Positions 15,202-18,762 of a stretch of 18,762 nt of DNA are shown in pieces. A program made the translations under genes and the position numbers. Location: NCBI GenBank assembly GCA_011775825.1, contig JAABYK010000671.1:1-18762 (forward strand). Direction: 5' to 3'. The notes under the pieces are model-generated. The model was not told the DNA's origin, did not search any database, and worked only from the letters and a program-made list of their open reading frames with translations. The stretch is from Candidatus Zhuqueibacterota bacterium. Lineage in GTDB: Bacteria > Zhuqueibacterota > Zhuqueibacteria > Oceanimicrobiales > Oceanimicrobiaceae. Each line of letters starts with the position of its first letter. The first letter of the stretch is position 1.

Positions 15202-16899
15202 CTACTTTGCCTGTCCTGATTTTGTCGAAGGATTGCCTGCTTGCAGGCGGTAAATATAGATCCCACTTGCCACATCACCTCCTTTCTCATCGTTACCATT
15301 CCAGATAATTTGATAAACACCCGCCCCCTTTTCCTCGTCTACTAGGGTAATCACCTCCTTTCCGGTGATATCAAAAACTTTTAGTGTCACGTGGGAAAAT
15401 TCAGGAATGCGATATTTTATTGTCATGGAAGGGTTGAAGGGATTGGGGTAGCTTTGAAATAAATAAAAGGATGAAGGATGAGGTTCTACTTTTGGCTCTT
15501 CCACAGAAACTATCACATCTCCCAATTTTCCGGTGCGGCTGATTTGTTGTGCAAAAACGCCGTTTCCGGTGCCCGTTCCAATTTCATACCACGTTATTAT
15601 CGCACCGCCATTACCATCTTCCACGGCACGGGGATCAAATTGCAAATCCTCTCGAGTGCTAATAGGAACGTCGGATTCATTCCATAATCGTTTTTGATTT
15701 CTGTCAATTAATTGAGAATACAGATCAAAGGAGCGTATGTTTCGGTTGTCATGCCAAGCCACAATAAAGTCATCTGCAGATGGTATCACGGCATCGGTTG
15801 GCGACTTCTTCGAATCTACAGCACTTACTGAAAAACTTTTCTGACTCCACATTTTTAAACCTTCGTTGTTGATCAATTGAACAAACACTTCACCAGTATC
15901 TTTTAAAGTCTCTCTCCACGTAAGGTAAAACGATTGATTCGAAGCAAGTGTTATGTTGGGAGCTGCTGTAGGATCTTTAACAGAATCAGCCAGAACAATA
16001 CCATCATTCCACAAAATATTTCCATTATTGTCAATACGTTGAGTCCATAACTTAAAAAATGGCTCATTGTCGAAGAAAGATTGTTCTTTACAAGTAAACA
16101 CGACTCCCCCTAACCCGTCGGAAAACATTCTTCTAAATGAACTTCTAAATGGAAGACTAGCATTCACTCCATTATCCCACACTGGGTTGAGTTCATCGGA
16201 GAATTTCTGAACAATTATATCACGATTGTTATTAAAGGTGACGATTACGTTTTCTCCGTCTGAACGAATAGCGTCAGCTTCTATGTCAATTTCAGATTCG
16301 ACAATTAATATACCTTCATCTCCAAGTAGTCTTTTTCCTAAATCATCGATTCTATTCCCATACAGTTCCTCATCGCCATCTCCATCCCGGTCTTCTGACC
16401 AGAGTATAAAGGCACCCCCTCGCTTATCTCCACAGGCCGCTAAGGGAATCTGGTGCGCGCGAGACGGTGAGATCACCACAGCACTGTCACCCCAGACTCG
16501 CACTCCGGTGCTATCAAACCGCTGGGCGAAAACCACTGCCTTGAGCGTGTCTGCCACCGGAAGTAATTCATTAAAAACCACAATGGCGCCACCTTCACGA
16601 TCTTCAAAGAGGATTAAGTTCGCCTGGTCAAATTCTCCTATCCTTATGGGTAGGCCCTGTTCCGGAAATTTTTTAAACCCAAACCGGTCTAAACGTTGAA
16701 TGCGTAGAAGGCGGCGGTTCGGAAATGCTCCGGTCTCCCACGCAATGTAAGCGCCACCGTTGCCGTCTGTGCAAATCTGGGGGTTAATGGCCCCGCCGGC
16801 TACCTTTAGGTTCTCTGACGGATCGGAAGACCACTGAGCCCGAATCACATTGCTACACAGGAAAAGAGCGATTAAACAGCAAAGAGATTTAATAGTCAT
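15202..16899 (-). CDS. Secreted eight-repeat (propeller-like) protein with FlgD-like C-terminal domain, copy 2
   Basis: This 565-residue protein has a signal peptide (about 1-21, ending VIRA before QWSSDP). Eight degenerate repeats of about 45-50 residues follow, of the form dG-GGA-i-W-d-R... lyaQRiD-G--lW-d-gv-vs (for example KRGGAFILWSEDRDGDGDEE, DDFIVAWHDNRNIRSFDLYS), suggesting a beta-propeller. The C-terminal domain is FlgD-type Ig-like (SYPNPFNPSMTIKYRIPEFS ... SGIYIYRLQAG). The usual tail is lost: the frame ends GNPSTKSGQAK, while the expected ending RKAIFLK and its stop (15180-15182) are readable in another frame just downstream. It lies 10 nt after the stop of copy 1 and 36 nt before the metalloprotease, so all three form one operon. 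Close paralog of copy 1 throughout. Function is unknown; binding or surface display is plausible. Confidence 0.85.
   Translation of the reverse strand: MTIKSLCCLIALFLCSNVIRAQWSSDPSENLKVAGGAINPQICTDGNGGAYIAWETGAFPNRRLLRIQRLDRFGFKKFPEQGLPIRIGEFDQANLILFEDREGGAIVVFNELLPVADTLKAVVFAQRFDSTGVRVWGDSAVVISPSRAHQIPLAACGDKRGGAFILWSEDRDGDGDEELYGNRIDDLGKRLLGDEGILIVESEIDIEADAIRSDGENVIVTFNNNRDIIVQKFSDELNPVWDNGVNASLPFRSSFRRMFSDGLGGVVFTCKEQSFFDNEPFFKLWTQRIDNNGNILWNDGIVLADSVKDPTAAPNITLASNQSFYLTWRETLKDTGEVFVQLINNEGLKMWSQKSFSVSAVDSKKSPTDAVIPSADDFIVAWHDNRNIRSFDLYSQLIDRNQKRLWNESDVPISTREDLQFDPRAVEDGNGGAIITWYEIGTGTGNGVFAQQISRTGKLGDVIVSVEEPKVEPHPSSFYLFQSYPNPFNPSMTIKYRIPEFSHVTLKVFDITGKEVITLVDEEKGAGVYQIIWNGNDEKGGDVASGIYIYRLQAGNPSTKSGQAK
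15207..15239. repeat. Small repeat-like segment disrupting the copy-2 C-terminus
   Basis: On the minus strand this reads CCTTCGACAAAATCAGGACA with flanks, resembling the dispersed CTTCGACAAGCTCAGGACAG repeat of many genomes. It is bracketed by the 7-nt direct repeat TTGCCTG (15207-15213 and 15233-15239). It lies exactly where the paralog reads NFVQTKK, and the downstream tail codons are out of frame. Insertion or replacement are both possible. Confidence 0.5.
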
Positions 16900-16909
16900 T
16901 TCATTTCTC

Positions 16910-18604
16910 TTATTTGATTAATAAAGCCTTCTTGGTTTGCACAAAGTTGCCAGCTCGAAGTGGACAAAAATAAAGTCCGCTTGCCACATCACCTCCTTTC
17001 TCATCTTTACCATTCCAGGTAATTTGATGGACCCCTGCGTCCTGGTTTTCGTCGACTAACGTTATCACCTCCTTTCCGGTTATATCAAAAATTTTGAGTG
17101 TCACGTGGGAAAATTCAGGAATCCGATATTTTATTGTCATGGATGGGTTGAAAGGATTGGGGTAGCTTTGAAATAAATAGAAAGATGAAGGATTAGATTC
17201 TAGCCTTGGCTCTTCAATAGAAACTATCACATCGCCTAATTTTCCGTTACGGCTGATTTGCTGTACAAAAACGCCATTTCCTGTACCAGCACCAATTTCA
17301 TACCAAACAACAATGATCCCTCCCTGTCCATCATCTGTTGCTCGCGGATCGGTCTGTAAAGCGTTTCGAGTGCTGATGGCCACATCAGAATCACGCCATA
17401 ACCGATCAGCAGTTTGATCTATCAGTTGTCCATACAAGTCAAACGATTGAATATTACGGTTATCGTGCCACACCACGATAAATTCATTCCCTGAGGCTAT
17501 TACCGCATCAGATATTGCCTTTGCTGAGTTGGCTGCACTAACTGGAAACGTTTCTTCCCCAAACAGTTTCATGCCTTGTCCATTCACAGCTTGCACAAAG
17601 GTTTGGCCTTTATTTTCCGGATTTTCATTCCAGGCAAAGTAAAACAGAGTGTCCGCAACAGCCACTTTAGGAGCTACCGCGGGGTTTTTAATTGAATCCG
17701 CTAGCACAACACCATCGTCCCACACAATTTGACCTGATGAGTCAATACGCTGGGCCCATAACCGAAAAAAGGATTCCTGGTCAAAAAAGGATCGTTCTTT
17801 ACAGGTAAGCACCACCCCTCCGAATTCGTCGGAAACCATTCTTCTAAATGAACTTCTAAAGGGAAGCCCGGCATTCACCGCATCTTCCCATAGTGGCATC
17901 AACTCTCCCGTAAACTTCTGCACGACCACCTCGAGGCTGTCATTGAACGAAACAATCACGCTGCCATTATCGGAACTGACGGCATCCGCATCGATGTCAA
18001 TGGGCGTGTCCACAATCAAAACACCTTCGTCTCCTAATACCCGGCTGCCTTCCACATCGATTCTGTTGCCGTACAATTCTTCGTCGCCATCCTGGTCGCG
18101 GTCTTCGGTGAGGAAGACAAACGCGCCGCCGGTGCCGTCCTCACAGGCCGCCAGTGGAATCTGTCGGTGCTCGGATGGTGACACCACCACCGCACTGTCG
18201 CCCCAAACCCGTACACCTTCCCGGTCAAACCTTTGGGCAAAGACCGCGACCTTAAAGGTATCTGCCACGGGAATCAATTCATTGAAAACCGCAATCGCAC
18301 CACCCAATCCATCCGCAAACAAGAATTGGTTAGCCTGGTCAAATTCTCCCAATCGTACCGGTAACCCTTGTTCTGGAAAGAGCTTGAAGCCGAATCGGTC
18401 CAGGTGCTGAATTCGGAGCAATCGTCGGTTTGGGAGCGCCCCCGTCTCCCAGAGGATGTAGCAGCCACCTGCGTCATCGGTGCAAATTTCCGGGTTAATG
18501 GCGCCACCAGCTATCTTGAGATTTTCTGAAGGCTCGGTAGACCACTGGGCAAACAAGCTTGAAAACAGTACGTGAATCAAACAAATCATGAAATATCTGC
18601 TCAT
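16910..18604 (-). CDS. Secreted eight-repeat (propeller-like) protein with FlgD-like C-terminal domain, copy 1
   Basis: This 564-residue paralog of copy 2 has the same architecture: a signal peptide (about 1-19, ending SLFA before QWSTEP), eight propeller-like repeats (GGAFVFLTEDRDQDGDEELY, NEFIVVWHDNRNIQSFDLYG, QGGIIVVWYEIGAGTGNGVF), and the FlgD-type Ig-like domain (SYPNPFNPSMTIKYRIPEFS). Unlike copy 2 its tail is intact: AGNFVQTKKALLIK then TAA. One local oddity is YFCPLRAG where the family has Y-x-YRLxAG. The start at ATG 18604 has AAAGGTGA upstream at suitable spacing. DNA similarity to copy 2 is strongest over the C-terminal domain and around SLPFRSSFRRM, which suggests recent duplication or gene conversion. 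First intact gene of the operon with copy 2 and the metalloprotease. Function is unknown. Confidence 0.87.
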   Translation of the reverse strand: MSRYFMICLIHVLFSSLFAQWSTEPSENLKIAGGAINPEICTDDAGGCYILWETGALPNRRLLRIQHLDRFGFKLFPEQGLPVRLGEFDQANQFLFADGLGGAIAVFNELIPVADTFKVAVFAQRFDREGVRVWGDSAVVVSPSEHRQIPLAACEDGTGGAFVFLTEDRDQDGDEELYGNRIDVEGSRVLGDEGVLIVDTPIDIDADAVSSDNGSVIVSFNDSLEVVVQKFTGELMPLWEDAVNAGLPFRSSFRRMVSDEFGGVVLTCKERSFFDQESFFRLWAQRIDSSGQIVWDDGVVLADSIKNPAVAPKVAVADTLFYFAWNENPENKGQTFVQAVNGQGMKLFGEETFPVSAANSAKAISDAVIASGNEFIVVWHDNRNIQSFDLYGQLIDQTADRLWRDSDVAISTRNALQTDPRATDDGQGGIIVVWYEIGAGTGNGVFVQQISRNGKLGDVIVSIEEPRLESNPSSFYLFQSYPNPFNPSMTIKYRIPEFSHVTLKIFDITGKEVITLVDENQDAGVHQITWNGKDEKGGDVASGLYFCPLRAGNFVQTKKALLIK

Positions 18605-18623
18605 GGCACGTCACCTTTTTGGG

Positions 18624-18762
18624 TTATGACACTATTTCACATAAACGGCTTTTCGAGTTTGCACAAGTTGGTGCTGTCAAAGAAGTCTTTGATCGCGGGT
18701 CTTGCGACCATTGCGAATAGAGCAGGGCCGCATTCAGCAAAACAAAGAGAAAAGATTTCAGC
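18624..18762 (-). pseudogene. Collapsed remnant of a third paralog (N-terminus joined to C-terminal tail)
   Basis: Entering from the right edge, the minus strand reads LKSFLFVLLNAALLYSQWSQ followed by DPRSK, which matches the signal peptide and mature start of the two paralogs (AQWSTEP, AQWSSDP). Within about ten codons, in a different frame, it reads QLVQTRKAVYVK then TAG (18632-18634), which matches the family tail (NFVQTKKALLIK). About 500 internal residues are missing, so a large internal deletion with frameshift is inferred. The N-terminal frame itself runs on to TAA at 18624-18626. The start codon lies beyond the window. A small intact secreted peptide cannot be wholly excluded. Confidence 0.7.

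Noticed and set aside
1..18762. CRISPR arrays, tRNA or rRNA genes, insertion-sequence transposases, prophage genes
   Set aside because: I looked for regularly spaced repeats, cloverleaf or rRNA signatures and transposase, integrase or phage motifs, and saw none.

Overview
The window looks like a chromosomal segment of a Gram-negative bacterium of the FCB group. Candidate phyla KSB1, Calditrichota or Ignavibacteria-like lineages fit best. The reasons are an Omp85-type outer-membrane protein, an Mla lipid transporter, and three secreted proteins that end in the FlgD-type Ig-like C-terminal domain (PNPFNP... SGxYxYR) typical of those phyla. This placement is inferred from protein style; there is no rRNA or marker gene here.

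Layout. Positions 1-249 hold no gene, but positions 41-162 are three abutting palindromes. From 3853 down to 250 (minus strand) lies a tight three-gene operon: a one-POTRA Omp85 protein, a DUF4390-like exported protein and an NtrY-like membrane sensor kinase. Positions 3854-4515 are intergenic with a long imperfect inverted repeat. From 4516 to 11976 all genes are on the plus strand: ADP-ribosylglycohydrolase, PolX (polymerase X plus PHP domain), a small membrane protein, a LiaF-like protein, a membrane-anchored thioredoxin-like protein, then mlaE-mlaF-mlaD. From 12158 to the right edge all genes are on the minus strand: a zinc-ribbon Nudix hydrolase, an M6-type metalloprotease, two tandem paralogous secreted repeat proteins, and the collapsed remnant of a third paralog at the right edge.

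The most interesting feature is at 8768-9286. The thioredoxin-like reading frame is interrupted by one in-frame TGA (9032-9034), exactly where the first active-site cysteine of the CxxC motif should be. The frame continues open for 83 more codons, giving U-V-G-C. Immediately downstream lies a stem-loop (9040-9078) whose apical loop starts 26 nt after the TGA and has G in its second position, as in bacterial SECIS elements. I interpret this as a selenoprotein: a two-TM membrane-anchored UxxC redox protein, 4 nt behind a LiaF-like envelope protein. A conventional gene finder would split it into two fragments.

Several genes concern the cell envelope: Omp85/DUF4390/kinase, LiaF-like/selenothioredoxin and MlaEFD. 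The right-hand operon makes secreted proteins: two eight-repeat, probably propeller-like proteins and a protease, all with the same C-terminal domain. That array shows ongoing decay, with one copy collapsed by internal deletion and another whose C-terminal tail is out of frame next to a small dispersed-type repeat.
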